From contig DDKG01000004.1 of NCBI GenBank assembly GCA_002339265.1, positions 8,532 to 72,531 of the forward strand: a stretch of DNA of 64,000 nt. The letters run 5' to 3'. Positions 15,739-23,120 of this stretch are shown in pieces (position 1 is the stretch's first letter; every line of letters begins with the position of its first letter). Source of the DNA: Massilia sp. UBA2604. Lineage in GTDB: Bacteria > Pseudomonadota > Gammaproteobacteria > Burkholderiales > Burkholderiaceae_D. Under the pieces are notes generated by a model. The model was not told where the DNA came from. It ran no database searches and was given only the letters and a program-made list of their open reading frames with translations. A program made the translations under genes and the position numbers.

Positions 15739-16232
15739 AGAAGCCGCGCAACAAGAAATACCGCCCGCGCCCGGTGGCGCAGGCCGGCGGCCTGATCGTG
15801 CTGGACCGCTGCGCCGCGCGCGGCCAAGCCGCCGCGCCGCTGGCCGCCGACCAGCTGGCCGACCTGGGCCTGGCGTACTGGCTGAGCCTGGAGCAGTTGC
15901 GCACCGGCGACGCCACGGAGGAAGCCTGGTCGTGTGTAGTGGCCGCGCTGAACATCGCCATGGCGCTGGCCGAGGCGGACATCGGCGCCGAGCACGAGCA
16001 GGCCATCGTGCGCGCGCTGGACGGCGCATTCCGAGCCAAGGTTCGGAGCGCCAAGACCGGCAACTTCCGCCTGGACGGCGACGCCATGCGCGACATCGAG
16101 GCCGCTCTGACGATCCACGATGGCCAATGGAGCTGGCCACCCAGGGCGAGACGGTCGCCGCGCTGCAGCTGGTGCGCCGCCGGATCGATGAAGGGCACGT
16201 CTACAAGGAAGCCGCATGACGCGGCGCCATAG
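15735..16232 (+). CDS. Phage early protein, probably frameshifted near its end
   Basis: From ATG 15,735 the protein is ordinary (AQAGGLIVLDRCAARG, YWLSLEQLRTGDATEEAW, ALNIAMALAEADIG) up to about residue 130 (TIHDGQ). It then becomes W/P/S/C/R-rich. In the neighbouring frame from ATG 16,127 the continuation MELATQGETVAALQLVRRRI is far more protein-like and ends at 16,219. One missing A in GGCCAATGG (about 16,122-16,130) would join them. This is either a real mutation or a sequencing error. Function unknown. Confidence 0.6.
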   Translation: MKKPRNKKYRPRPVAQAGGLIVLDRCAARGQAAAPLAADQLADLGLAYWLSLEQLRTGDATEEAWSCVVAALNIAMALAEADIGAEHEQAIVRALDGAFRAKVRSAKTGNFRLDGDAMRDIEAALTIHDGQWSWPPRARRSPRCSWCAAGSMKGTSTRKPHDAAP

Positions 16233-16248
16233 ATAGAAAGGAAACGAC

Positions 16249-16971
16249 ATGGGAAGCATGCTGACAATGCAAACCGCCGCCGGCGCCGACGTCACGATGT
16301 CGAGCCGCGAGATCGCCGACCTGGTTGAGAAGCGGCACGACAATGTGCTGCGCACTATCGAGAGCCTACTGGCGCGCGGCACGATCGCACTCCCTCAACT
16401 TGAGGAAGTGCCGAACGACGGGCCCGGTCCGAAGATGATCCGTCAATACCGCGTCGGCAAGCGCGACTCGTATGTGATCGTGGCGCAGCTGTCGCCCGAG
16501 TTCACTGCGCGCCTGGTCGACCGCTGGCAGGAGCTGGAGGCCGCCGCGCCGGCGCCAGCCATCCCGCAATCGTTCTCTGCTGCGCTGCGCCTGGCGGCCG
16601 AGCAGCAGGATGTGATCGAGGCCCAGGCCGCCCAGCTCGCCGCCGCCGCGCCGGCGGTGGAGTTCGTCGAGCGCTACGCCGACTCGACCGGCACGAAGGG
16701 ATTCCGCGAGGTGGCCAAGCTGCTGGGCGCGAACGAAAACCTGTTCCGCGAATTCCTGGTCGACCAGAAGATCATGTACCGCCTCGCCGGCGCGTTGACG
16801 CCCCACTCTCAGCACATGGACGCCGGCCGTTTCTGCGTAAAGGCGGGCACTGCCGGCACCGGGCATGCGTTCAACTCCGCGCGCTTCACGCCGAAGGGTG
16901 TGACCTGGATCGCGGGTGAGTGGGCAAAGCACCAGGTGGCGCTGCGCCAGAAGGAGGTGGGCCATGCTTGA
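16249..16971 (+). CDS. Rha/KilAC-type phage antirepressor
   Basis: 240 residues. The N-terminal domain (MSSREIADLVEKRHDNVLRTIESL, QYRVGKRDSYVIVAQLSPEFTARLVDRWQELE) is the Rha/pRha type. After a helical Ala-rich linker, the C-terminal KilAC-like domain (FREVAKLLGANENLFREFL, HMDAGRFCVKAGT, FTPKGVTWI) completes the usual antirepressor layout. Such proteins modulate phage gene expression or bind repressor. It overlaps the next gene by eight bases. The prophage thus has two antirepressor-like genes (see 3060-3839). Confidence 0.9.
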   Translation: MGSMLTMQTAAGADVTMSSREIADLVEKRHDNVLRTIESLLARGTIALPQLEEVPNDGPGPKMIRQYRVGKRDSYVIVAQLSPEFTARLVDRWQELEAAAPAPAIPQSFSAALRLAAEQQDVIEAQAAQLAAAAPAVEFVERYADSTGTKGFREVAKLLGANENLFREFLVDQKIMYRLAGALTPHSQHMDAGRFCVKAGTAGTGHAFNSARFTPKGVTWIAGEWAKHQVALRQKEVGHA

Positions 16972-17461
16972 CCGTGCAACCCTGCGCCAAATGGCGCAGA
17001 CCCTCCCGGCCGTCACCATCGACTCGGCGCAGTTGCTTGAGCTGCTGGACGCTGCCGACCGGGCGCCGACGACCAAGGCCCGGTCGCCCCGCGAGCCGCG
17101 TCAGGCGTCACCCGACGATGAGAAGTGCGCGCGCTGGCTGTTTAGCGTGCTGCGGCAGACCGCGCCGGCCGCGCGCGAGCCGAACTTCACCACCTGGGCG
17201 AACGACGTGCGCCTGATTCGGGAGCGCGACGACCGCACTCACCGCGAGATCTGCGAGCTGTTCCAGTGGGCCCATTCGGATTCGTTCTGGTGCCAGAACA
17301 TCCTGTGTCCGAAGAAGCTACGCGAGAAGTGGGACCAGCTGGCCCTGAAGCGTGAGCGCAGCACCCCGGGCCTGCGCACGGTGCCGAGCCTGGGCAAGGC
17401 CGGCGCGGCGACCGCGCAGAACGCCGCGCGCTGGCTGGAGGAGCATGGCGATGCAGCCTAA
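16964..17461 (+). CDS. Phage replication protein, DnaT/O-like C-terminal domain
   Basis: 165 residues from ATG 16,964. The N-terminal part is a short helical region and linker. The C-terminal domain (NFTTWANDVRLIRERDDRTHREICELFQWAHSD, then FWCQNILCPKKLREKWDQL) resembles the end domain found in phage replication organisers related to DnaT, which bind single-stranded DNA and load helicase. No winged-helix DNA-binding domain is obvious at the N-terminus, so it may be a shortened form. Followed by a second replication-region gene. Confidence 0.7.
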   Translation: MLDRATLRQMAQTLPAVTIDSAQLLELLDAADRAPTTKARSPREPRQASPDDEKCARWLFSVLRQTAPAAREPNFTTWANDVRLIRERDDRTHREICELFQWAHSDSFWCQNILCPKKLREKWDQLALKRERSTPGLRTVPSLGKAGAATAQNAARWLEEHGDAA

Positions 17462-18101
17462 CGACCGAAAGCAGTTCCTCACGCTCCTGACCGGCATCGC
17501 CGACTACTATGGCAAGGAGCTTTCGACTGGCGTGATCGGCCTGTACTGGGAAGGGCTGCGCCAGTACGACATCGAGGCCGTCGAGCGCGCGCTGTGGGCG
17601 CACACCCAGAACCCGGACAGCGGCCAGTTCATGCCGAAGATCGCCGACGTCACGAAGGTGCTGCAGGGTCGCACCGAGGACCAGGCGCAACTGGCGTGGT
17701 CCAAGGTCGACGGCGCCGTGCGGCAGATCGGTAACTGGGCCGACGTCGCCTTCGATGACCCGATCGTGCACCGCGTGCTGGCGGACATGGGCGGCTGGGT
17801 CCGGATCTGCCAGCACGACGAGGAGAAGTGGCCCTTCATTGGCAAGGAATTCATCACGCGGTACCGCGGCTTCAAGATCGCCGGCGCCGCACCGGCATAC
17901 CCGCGCTACTTCCTGGGCACCGCCAGCACGCACAACACGGCTGAAGGCCTGGCCAAGCCCTGCGTGCGCCTGGTCGGCAATCCCGAGGTGGCGCGCCAGG
18001 TCATCGCCGGCGGGCTGGCGCCGGGAGCGCTGCTGCTCGACGGCTTTAACCAGCAACTGGGCGGCGCCCGGCCTGCGCTGCGGGTGGCGAACGATGGTTG
18101 A
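17451..18101 (+). CDS. Phage replication-region protein (DUF6475-like)
   Basis: 216 residues from ATG 17,451, seven bases after GGAGGAG, overlapping the previous gene by 11 bases. QFLTLLTGIADYYGKELSTGVIGLYWEGLRQYDIEAVERAL and PDSGQFMPKIADVTKVLQG are typical of this phage family. It regularly follows replication organiser genes, so a helper role in DNA replication is inferred. The C-terminal third (KEFITRYRGFK onward) is conserved in length. Confidence 0.75.
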   Translation: MQPNDRKQFLTLLTGIADYYGKELSTGVIGLYWEGLRQYDIEAVERALWAHTQNPDSGQFMPKIADVTKVLQGRTEDQAQLAWSKVDGAVRQIGNWADVAFDDPIVHRVLADMGGWVRICQHDEEKWPFIGKEFITRYRGFKIAGAAPAYPRYFLGTASTHNTAEGLAKPCVRLVGNPEVARQVIAGGLAPGALLLDGFNQQLGGARPALRVANDG

Positions 18102-18381
18102 AGCCGTGGGCGCGGGCCGCGCGCTTGGCGAAATCTGCGCCCTGTGCGGCCACTTCAAGATGAAGGAATACCCCGAGCACGCGAAGGTCGGGGTAGGGCG
18201 CTGCGATGGCCGGGCCGCCGGCCGGGTAGACGTCATCAAGCCCTTCCTGCCGTGGAACCGCCCAGCGTGCGACCGGTACACGGCGCCGGCGAACCTAGCC
18301 GATCGAAAGGCATGGGCCGCGAAGCGCCGGGCGGATGAACAGAAAAACAATGAAGCACACCAAAACGAAAGGATGAAATGA
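18094..18381 (+). CDS. Small cysteine-motif phage protein
   Basis: 95 residues from ATG 18,094, overlapping the previous stop by eight bases. CALCGHFKMKEYPEHA, later GRCDG and PACDRY, give a likely four-cysteine metal site (C-x2-C, C, C). The C-terminal 25 residues are charged and helical. Small proteins like this are common in phage early operons; function unknown. Confidence 0.7.
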   Translation: MVEAVGAGRALGEICALCGHFKMKEYPEHAKVGVGRCDGRAAGRVDVIKPFLPWNRPACDRYTAPANLADRKAWAAKRRADEQKNNEAHQNERMK

Positions 18382-18403
18382 ACAATCCACACGAGGTCCA
18401 TCA

Positions 18404-18754
18404 ATGAGCAACCAGCGCGCGCTCCAGGCGCTCGGCCGGCTCAAGACCGGCACCATGAACAAGACCGAGGCCGCCTACGCCGCCACGCTTGACGCCCGGC
18501 GCCACGCCGGCGAGGTGGCCTGGTTCAAGTTCGAGGGGGTCAAGCTGCGGCTGGCCGACAACACCTTTTACACACCCGATTTCGCCGTCATGCTGGCCGA
18601 CGGCTCGCTGGAGATGCATGAAGTGAAAGGCTACTGGCAGGACGATGCCCGTGCGAAGATCAAAATCGCGGCTGACCTCTATCCGATGCTTTTCTTGGCC
18701 GTTCGAGCGAAATCTAAAAAGGAGGGTGGAGGCTGGAGTTGCGAATTTTTTTGA
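18404..18754 (+). CDS. DUF1064 phage nuclease
   Basis: 116 residues. NKTEAAYAATLDARRHAGEVAWFKFEGVKLRLADNTFYTPDFAVML, then EMHEVKGYW, is the PD-(D/E)xK-like core of the DUF1064 family: E in the first helix, D in TPDF, E-x-K in HEVKG. These are predicted nucleases, perhaps Holliday junction or packaging related. Its C-terminus (from about KSKKEGGG) falls in a more AT-rich stretch that begins the Septu-like insertion, so the original end may have been replaced. Confidence 0.85.
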   Translation: MSNQRALQALGRLKTGTMNKTEAAYAATLDARRHAGEVAWFKFEGVKLRLADNTFYTPDFAVMLADGSLEMHEVKGYWQDDARAKIKIAADLYPMLFLAVRAKSKKEGGGWSCEFF

Positions 18755-18797
18755 TTGCCGTCCACGCTCCGGGGCTGTGAGTAGAAAATCCTGTCGC

Positions 18798-19541
18798 TCA
18801 CATTGCTGAAACAACCTTCTTGGCCTCAATGTAGACGTCGCACTTCATAAGGAAGCTCTTGCAGAACGCGGAAAACTTAGCATTTGGCAAAGCGAGCGAT
18901 TCGATTGTCATTAGTGCTTCCTTTAGTCGCCTTAATCTCCTGGTCTTTTTCGTTTGGGTGTCTGCTTCTTCTAAGTCTTTAAGTGCATACTCGATCGCTT
19001 GCGCAAATCCTTTCAAGCTAATTAGGATTTCTGCTCTCGGTTTCCAGAGGCGAATTCCCTCAAGGCTGAAGACTTCTATCGTCCTCTTTGAAATTGTGTA
19101 GTTTGCTCCGGTCTTCGCAATAACTGATATGCCTTCAAAATCAAAATATCCAGTGGGATCAGTATCATACGGGTTCAATATCGGTTCTTTAGTCGTGTCG
19201 TGATCTGATTTTGATATGTTGCACGGGCCGCAAGCAGGGAGAAGATTGCTCCATTCGAATGTCATGTCAGGGTAGATTGATTTTGGCTGAAAGTGCTCTA
19301 CCTGCAAATAGCCTCCTTCAGCGGGATGGCATTCGCAGAATGCACATTTTCCGTGTGAGCTACAACTTAAAATTGCTTGAATTTGCCTGTGACGGTAATG
19401 GGCAACGAGGGATTCCCGCTCTTGCTCAGGAATCAGCTTATAAGAGCCATATTTGGCTATTGCACTTTGCAGCGCCGTTAGCCATTTTCCACCTTCGCTA
19501 GATAAAATGGCGGGCTCTGGAAGACGGTCTAGCTTAATCAT
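18798..19541 (-). CDS. ptuB: HNH endonuclease, PtuB-like (Septu system)
   Basis: 247 residues from ATG 19,541, which overlaps the ATPase stop by eight bases. Cys66 and Cys69 (CAFC), the VEHFQPKS motif with His83, NLLPAC with Asn99, and Cys104-x2-Cys107 followed by N-x-SKSD form a ββα-metal HNH site with a structural zinc. A helical C-terminal half follows. An HNH gene directly behind an AAA ATPase is the layout of Septu anti-phage defence, where the nuclease is the effector. No reverse transcriptase gene is nearby, so this is not a retron-Septu hybrid. AT-rich and opposite to the phage operon. Confidence 0.75.
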   Translation of the reverse strand: MIKLDRLPEPAILSSEGGKWLTALQSAIAKYGSYKLIPEQERESLVAHYRHRQIQAILSCSSHGKCAFCECHPAEGGYLQVEHFQPKSIYPDMTFEWSNLLPACGPCNISKSDHDTTKEPILNPYDTDPTGYFDFEGISVIAKTGANYTISKRTIEVFSLEGIRLWKPRAEILISLKGFAQAIEYALKDLEEADTQTKKTRRLRRLKEALMTIESLALPNAKFSAFCKSFLMKCDVYIEAKKVVSAM

Positions 19542-20793
19542 GATCAAGCGCCTCAAGTGCTGCGAGCTCAGCGGTGAGGACCACTAGAATCGAATCATCC
19601 GGGTGGCAAACATTGTGAAGCTCGATCATCACTCCCTTCAACTCCTTTAGGTTCTTCTCGCGAACATTTTTCAGTGCTGCTGAAACCAATTTTTCATAAA
19701 TCTTATTTTCTAGGCTTCTCACGCCCATCACATCAGATAAAATTTGATCTGTATTCCACCCCGAGTATGACCTATTGGCAGGAGCCAGGCGAGTTGGCTC
19801 ATTCGGATTGGTACGAGCGGGCATGATAATCACTTCGTTGTTATTGGCTGACGCCAACAGGTGCGGTGAGTGAGTTGTTACGATAAACTGCAGATTCGGG
19901 AAAATTCTTGATAGGCCATCTCGGATCGTGAATTGCCACTCGGGGTGCAGATGCAGATCAAGCTCATCAATTAACACAGTTCCGGTAGCTGTCCTTACTA
20001 ATCGTTCACCGGGTGCCCTCGTTTCTTCAACCCATTGAAATATGGTGCAGATAATCAGCAAAATTGCTTGAAATCCGGATGAAACTTCTTCAAGATAACA
20101 TTCTTTGCCGTATATTTTGAAAATTGGTTCTAGATCCCGTTCCGTTTTAACGTAAGAGAAATTGCTGTCAAAAGGTGCAAGATATGGCAGTTGCTCGATT
20201 AGATGATTCCAGTTTGCCCGCTCTTCCTGGGCCCAATCCTTGTCGATAACAAAATATCGGTTAATAAACCACTGTTTAATGCTGGGGGAGTGCTCTCCGT
20301 AAAGGGATTGTGTTGTTCTGTTAGAATAGGCAGATATCGAGTCTTCGACGCTTGCCTCTCTTTTTAGTCCTTGAATTTGTTCATATTTAATACTGCGTTG
20401 TGCGCCTATGAATAGCGGAACGTCAGAGCCGATAATTTCAGGTGTCTGATAGTTTGAAATAGACGTTCTGTTAGTGGCGGGAGGAGGGGTTGTCCAGCGC
20501 TTTAGCGAGCTGCTACGATACGTTGTTGAAATTCCCGCGCCCTTACCAGTGCCGACTCGGAACTTTTTGTTGCCAATTGACATATCGACCCAGAACTCGG
20601 CGTTCTCTCGAAATCTTGAGTGCGTGAAAGTCGTAGCGAAGCAATGGGATACGCCTGCGAGAACGGACGTCTTTCCGCAACCGTTCGGTCCAGCGAGGAA
20701 GTTGAAGCCGTCATTGAAAAGAACGTCCAGCTCAGGAAATTGCCGGAACCCTTCTAAGTGCAGTGATTCAATTATTGTTTTCATAATATTCAT
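19534..20793 (-). CDS. ptuA: AAA family ATPase, PtuA-like (Septu system)
   Basis: 419 residues of the OLD/SMC-like AAA class. Walker A GPNGCGKT (35-42), ABC-type signature VSSGFQ (237-242), Walker B VLIDELD (273-279) and the H-loop TTHSPH (306-311) are all intact. No TOPRIM domain follows, so it is not an OLD nuclease; the C-terminal 90 residues are helical. Paired with an HNH gene through an 8-bp overlap, it fits PtuA, the sensor or scaffold ATPase of Septu. It has its own leftward transcription inside the rightward early region. ATG 20,784 is a possible start. Confidence 0.75.
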   Translation of the reverse strand: MNIMKTIIESLHLEGFRQFPELDVLFNDGFNFLAGPNGCGKTSVLAGVSHCFATTFTHSRFRENAEFWVDMSIGNKKFRVGTGKGAGISTTYRSSSLKRWTTPPPATNRTSISNYQTPEIIGSDVPLFIGAQRSIKYEQIQGLKREASVEDSISAYSNRTTQSLYGEHSPSIKQWFINRYFVIDKDWAQEERANWNHLIEQLPYLAPFDSNFSYVKTERDLEPIFKIYGKECYLEEVSSGFQAILLIICTIFQWVEETRAPGERLVRTATGTVLIDELDLHLHPEWQFTIRDGLSRIFPNLQFIVTTHSPHLLASANNNEVIIMPARTNPNEPTRLAPANRSYSGWNTDQILSDVMGVRSLENKIYEKLVSAALKNVREKNLKELKGVMIELHNVCHPDDSILVVLTAELAALEALDHD

Positions 20794-20833
20794 TCGGGTA
20801 AGGGAGGTGACGGTTTGAGGTTCGCCCTGGAAC

Positions 20834-20850
20834 AGTAGGACTATCCTACT
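20834..20850. promoter_or_regulatory. Inverted repeat upstream of the ATPase gene
   Basis: AGTAGGA-CTA-TCCTACT is a perfect 7-bp inverted repeat with a 3-base spacer, 41 bases upstream of the ATPase start. Without a U-run, it is more likely a protein-binding site for control of the defence operon than a terminator. No binder can be named. Confidence 0.35.
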
Positions 20851-20945
20851 TCAACACGGTGGTGGCTTGCAATTTGGAAAATCTCGGACATAGCGCATCT
20901 ATTCAGTGCTACTGGTAATCTTGTAGAAATTCCACGGAGAAACCC

Positions 20946-21488
20946 ATGTTCGCCGAGCGCTACCTCAACGCACTGAGCACTTCCAACCTGCAGGACGATG
21001 ATCAGCACCACCAGACGGAGCCGCTCGTCGCTGCGGCGCTGGCCGACCTGTCGGGCGGCTCGGGCGAGCTGTTCGGGTCGATGCTGCTGCGCGCGCACAT
21101 CGCGGGCGTGCCGCGCCAGCCGGTCGAGAGCGCCGCCCGCGATCTGGCTGTGCTGCTGCGCGTGTGGACCAGCGCAGTGGCGCATAAGGGCTTCGACCGC
21201 AAGTGGATGAACATCAAGGCCGAATGGGACATCACGGCCGCATACAAGATGTACGCCAAGATCGCGCGCGTTAGCCTGGCGCATTGGCTGGGCGGCGAGT
21301 GCTCGTGCTGCCATGGCGCCAAGGTCGTTGAGAGCCGCGCGTGCACGCACTGCAATGGCAGCGGCCGCGAGCCCGTCCTGGGCGGCGCGCTCGAGCGCGA
21401 GAAGGTGCTCGACATGATCAGCGAGCTGGAGGGACTGTTCCAAGCGCACAGCGCGCGGGCGGCGGCCAAGATGCGGAAGGCTGCATGA
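20946..21488 (+). CDS. Zinc-finger phage late regulator candidate (antitermination Q-like)
   Basis: 180 residues. The first 100 are helical (RYLNALSTSNLQDDDQH, WTSAVAHKGFDRKWMNIK). A DnaJ-like zinc motif follows (CSCCHGAKVVESRACTHCNGSG, residues about 119-140), then a helical end. Zinc-finger proteins at this location, between early genes and the terminase region, are often late antiterminators of the Q type. Several intrinsic terminators inside the late operon support a need for one. Identity by position and motif only. Confidence 0.6.
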   Translation: MFAERYLNALSTSNLQDDDQHHQTEPLVAAALADLSGGSGELFGSMLLRAHIAGVPRQPVESAARDLAVLLRVWTSAVAHKGFDRKWMNIKAEWDITAAYKMYAKIARVSLAHWLGGECSCCHGAKVVESRACTHCNGSGREPVLGGALEREKVLDMISELEGLFQAHSARAAAKMRKAA

Positions 21489-21694
21489 TGCGGTCGAAGC
21501 TATCGGCAGCGGCTCTTATCATCGCACTTGATCTACTCGTGGAGAGAGAAATCAAGGGTACATCGCCTATCAAGAATCCACGAGGCCTGCTGCCGCAATT
21601 AACCGACGGCAGCCCGGCGTCAGTGCCGCGCGCATACGTGGCTCGCACCAGTCGCCACCCATACCTCAAGCGGAAGAAGGGCCGTTTTGCATAG
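21485..21694 (+). CDS. Small basic phage protein
   Basis: 69 residues; ATG 21,485 overlaps the previous stop (ATGA), with ATG 21,488 as alternative. A hydrophobic start (SAAALIIALDLLVE) is followed by a basic, Pro-rich end (YVARTSRHPYLKRKKGRFA). Not recognised. Probably co-translated with the zinc-finger regulator. Confidence 0.5.
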   Translation: MMRSKLSAAALIIALDLLVEREIKGTSPIKNPRGLLPQLTDGSPASVPRAYVARTSRHPYLKRKKGRFA

Positions 21695-21853
21695 CGCCGA
21701 ACAGGCAATGCTCATCAGTATTGCAAAGCGCAGAAACCCGGCGTAAACTACGGGCTTCACATATCCCTCGATCCACGTAATGCGCGCTTCGGCGCCAACG
21801 TCACCCGAGGCAGTCGAGCAGTCCAGCCAGCAGTAAAGCCGGCGCTCGCCTAG

Positions 21854-21886
21854 AAAAAAGGGCTCACCTTCTCGGTGGGCCTTTTT
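21854..21886. terminator. Bidirectional intrinsic terminator
   Basis: AAAAAAG, then GGCTCACC (21,861-21,868), a 5-base loop and GGTGGGCC (21,874-21,881), then TTTTT. With A-run and U-run on either side it can stop both the rightward transcript after 21,694 and the leftward small gene at 21,954-22,076. Confidence 0.8.
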
Positions 21887-21953
21887 CGTTTCCGGCCCAC
21901 TTGTCAGATAGACCTGGGGCCGACTAGCCCGGCCTCATTGAGGCTGGGGCAAC

Positions 21954-22076
21954 CTATTTCAGCCACTGCGCTATCCAATTTAACAGGGGCAGCAGCGCGT
22001 AGAAGGTGGATGCTAGCGCGAATAGGCAACGTGCTATTGCGTTCAGTAGTGCGGTAAGTTCTTTAAGCTGGTGCAT
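21954..22076 (-). CDS. Small hydrophobic protein (40 residues), possible toxin or membrane peptide
   Basis: The ATG at 22,076 has AGGAG six bases upstream, a near-perfect ribosome binding site. The 40 residues have a charged start (HQLKEL), one long membrane-spanning stretch (LLNAIARCLFALASTFYALLPLL) broken only by one Arg, and end WIAQWLK. It reads against the phage operon and ends before a bidirectional terminator. Size and layout recall small membrane toxins or holin-like peptides; no family was recognised. Confidence 0.5.
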   Translation of the reverse strand: MHQLKELTALLNAIARCLFALASTFYALLPLLNWIAQWLK

Positions 22077-22211
22077 GGATCTCCTGGATTTGTTCTACCA
22101 CTATATGTGGCTCTAAAAGCCCGTTCCTCTGGTGGGTTTTCCGGCGGCACAGCCTTCATCCTCTAATACCTGCTCTGGCCGAAACGCTGGACCATTAATT
22201 TTTCTTACTTC

Positions 22212-22287
22212 GCGGGCATAGCTCAGTTGGTAGAGCGCGAGCCTTCCAAGCTCGATGTCGCCGGTTCGATCCCGGCCGCCCGCGCCA
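22212..22287 (+). tRNA. tRNA-Gly (anticodon UCC)
   Basis: A complete 76-base cloverleaf with encoded CCA. Acceptor GCGGGCA/CGCCCGC has one A-C mismatch at the last pair. D stem GCTC/GAGC, anticodon stem CGAGC/GCTCG with loop CTTCCAA (anticodon TCC at 22,245-22,247), T stem GCCGG/CCGGC with TTCGATC. It lies inside the prophage just before the packaging genes, so it is phage-carried. It would read GGA and GGG codons. Confidence 0.95.
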
Positions 22288-22318
22288 GTGTCTCCCTGCC
22301 CGGATGATCCGGGACTTC

Positions 22319-22357
22319 GCCGCCCCTCGCAGCAATGCGCCGGGCGGCTTTTCTTTT
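22319..22357 (+). terminator. Terminator-like hairpin after the tRNA
   Basis: GCCGCCC (22,319-22,325) pairs with GGGCGGC (22,342-22,348), followed by TTTTCTTTTT. A second small hairpin CCCGGA-TGA-TCCGGG lies at 22,299-22,313. It probably ends the tRNA transcript; late genes must be read through or started after it. Confidence 0.65.
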
Positions 22358-22371
22358 TCGTAGGTGCCTCT

Positions 22372-22584
22372 ATGAAGCGCAAGATCGTTATCAAATCATC
22401 GTCGATTCAGACTCGCTCGCCGGTTGGATTCGCCGTCCTGTTCTGGCTGCTGTTGGACCGCCTGGATGCGCCGGGATGGGCCTTCGGCGTGCTCTGGACC
22501 TTCGTCGGTTTGCTCGCGCTCGCCTACATCGCGTCGTTCTGGACCGAGTCCGCCCGCGATGTTCCCGGTTTCGGGGAGAAGTAG
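22372..22584 (+). CDS. Small phage membrane protein
   Basis: 70 residues from ATG 22,372. A basic start (KRKIVIKSSSIQTRS) leads to two hydrophobic segments (VGFAVLFWLLLDRL; WAFGVLWTFVGLLALAYIASF) and a short polar end. A holin-like role is possible, but a dedicated holin exists at 45,420. First gene after the tRNA. Confidence 0.6.
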   Translation: MKRKIVIKSSSIQTRSPVGFAVLFWLLLDRLDAPGWAFGVLWTFVGLLALAYIASFWTESARDVPGFGEK

Positions 22585-22585
22585 C

Positions 22586-22675
22586 GTGAGCGTCGAAGAC
22601 GAACTGGCCTGGCTGCGCTATACGGTGCAGCGTCAGCGCGAGCAGGTCGCCGACCGCGCGCGAGGTAATGCATGA
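22586..22675 (+). CDS. Very small phage protein (29 residues)
   Basis: GTG 22,586 follows GGGGAGAA. The peptide is a single charged helix (VEDELAWLRYTVQRQREQV). Its stop overlaps the next ATG (ATGA), which supports translation. Function unknown. Confidence 0.5.
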   Translation: MSVEDELAWLRYTVQRQREQVADRARGNA

Positions 22676-22977
22676 ACGATACCGCCCGCATCTACCGCGC
22701 TGAGATATTGCGCGCCGTCCTGGGCGGCAACCCGCCGCCGGCTAAGGCGCATGACCTGACTCGCCTGAACCAGATCGCCATGCACCTCGCCGAGTGCGAG
22801 GAGGCGCAGACGATTCTGCGTGCGAAGGGCCACGGCCGCGCCGGCATGTCCTTCGTCGACATGGCGCGCAGTGTGCCCGAAAACGTCAAGCAGATCCTGC
22901 GCGACATCTTTAAGACGAAGCCGACGTCACCCGCGCCCGACATCTCCGAGGCGCATGAGCCATGGAAGGCAAGTTGA
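22672..22977 (+). CDS. Phage hypothetical protein
   Basis: 101 residues, overlapping its neighbours at both ends (ATGA and TGATG). Helical: RIYRAEILRAVLGG, HDLTRLNQIAMHLAECEEAQTIL, then FVDMARSVPENVKQILRDIF. No named family. Lies in the block of small genes before the HNH and terminase genes. Confidence 0.65.
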   Translation: MNDTARIYRAEILRAVLGGNPPPAKAHDLTRLNQIAMHLAECEEAQTILRAKGHGRAGMSFVDMARSVPENVKQILRDIFKTKPTSPAPDISEAHEPWKAS

Positions 22978-23120
22978 TGGCACCGGTGAAACTCAAGCTG
23001 CGCACCCGCGTTGCGTGGTGGGTTCGGCCTGCACTCGCAGCCGCCTTTGTGCTGGCCATGCTGGCTGATCGCTGGATCGACTCGATCGTCGACCGAGGCG
23101 TCAAGGTCGAGTGGACATGA
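22977..23120 (+). CDS. Small single-TM phage protein (47 residues)
   Basis: ATG 22,977 overlaps the stop of the previous gene. A basic start (APVKLKLRTRVAWW) precedes one membrane helix (RPALAAAFVLAMLADRW) and a short charged tail. Its stop overlaps the ATG of the HNH gene (ATGA). Unknown function. Confidence 0.55.
   Translation: MAPVKLKLRTRVAWWVRPALAAAFVLAMLADRWIDSIVDRGVKVEWT

Noticed and set aside
18798-20940. Retron with Septu effectors
   Set aside because: No reverse transcriptase frame and no room for a retron RNA between the ATPase gene and the next phage gene.
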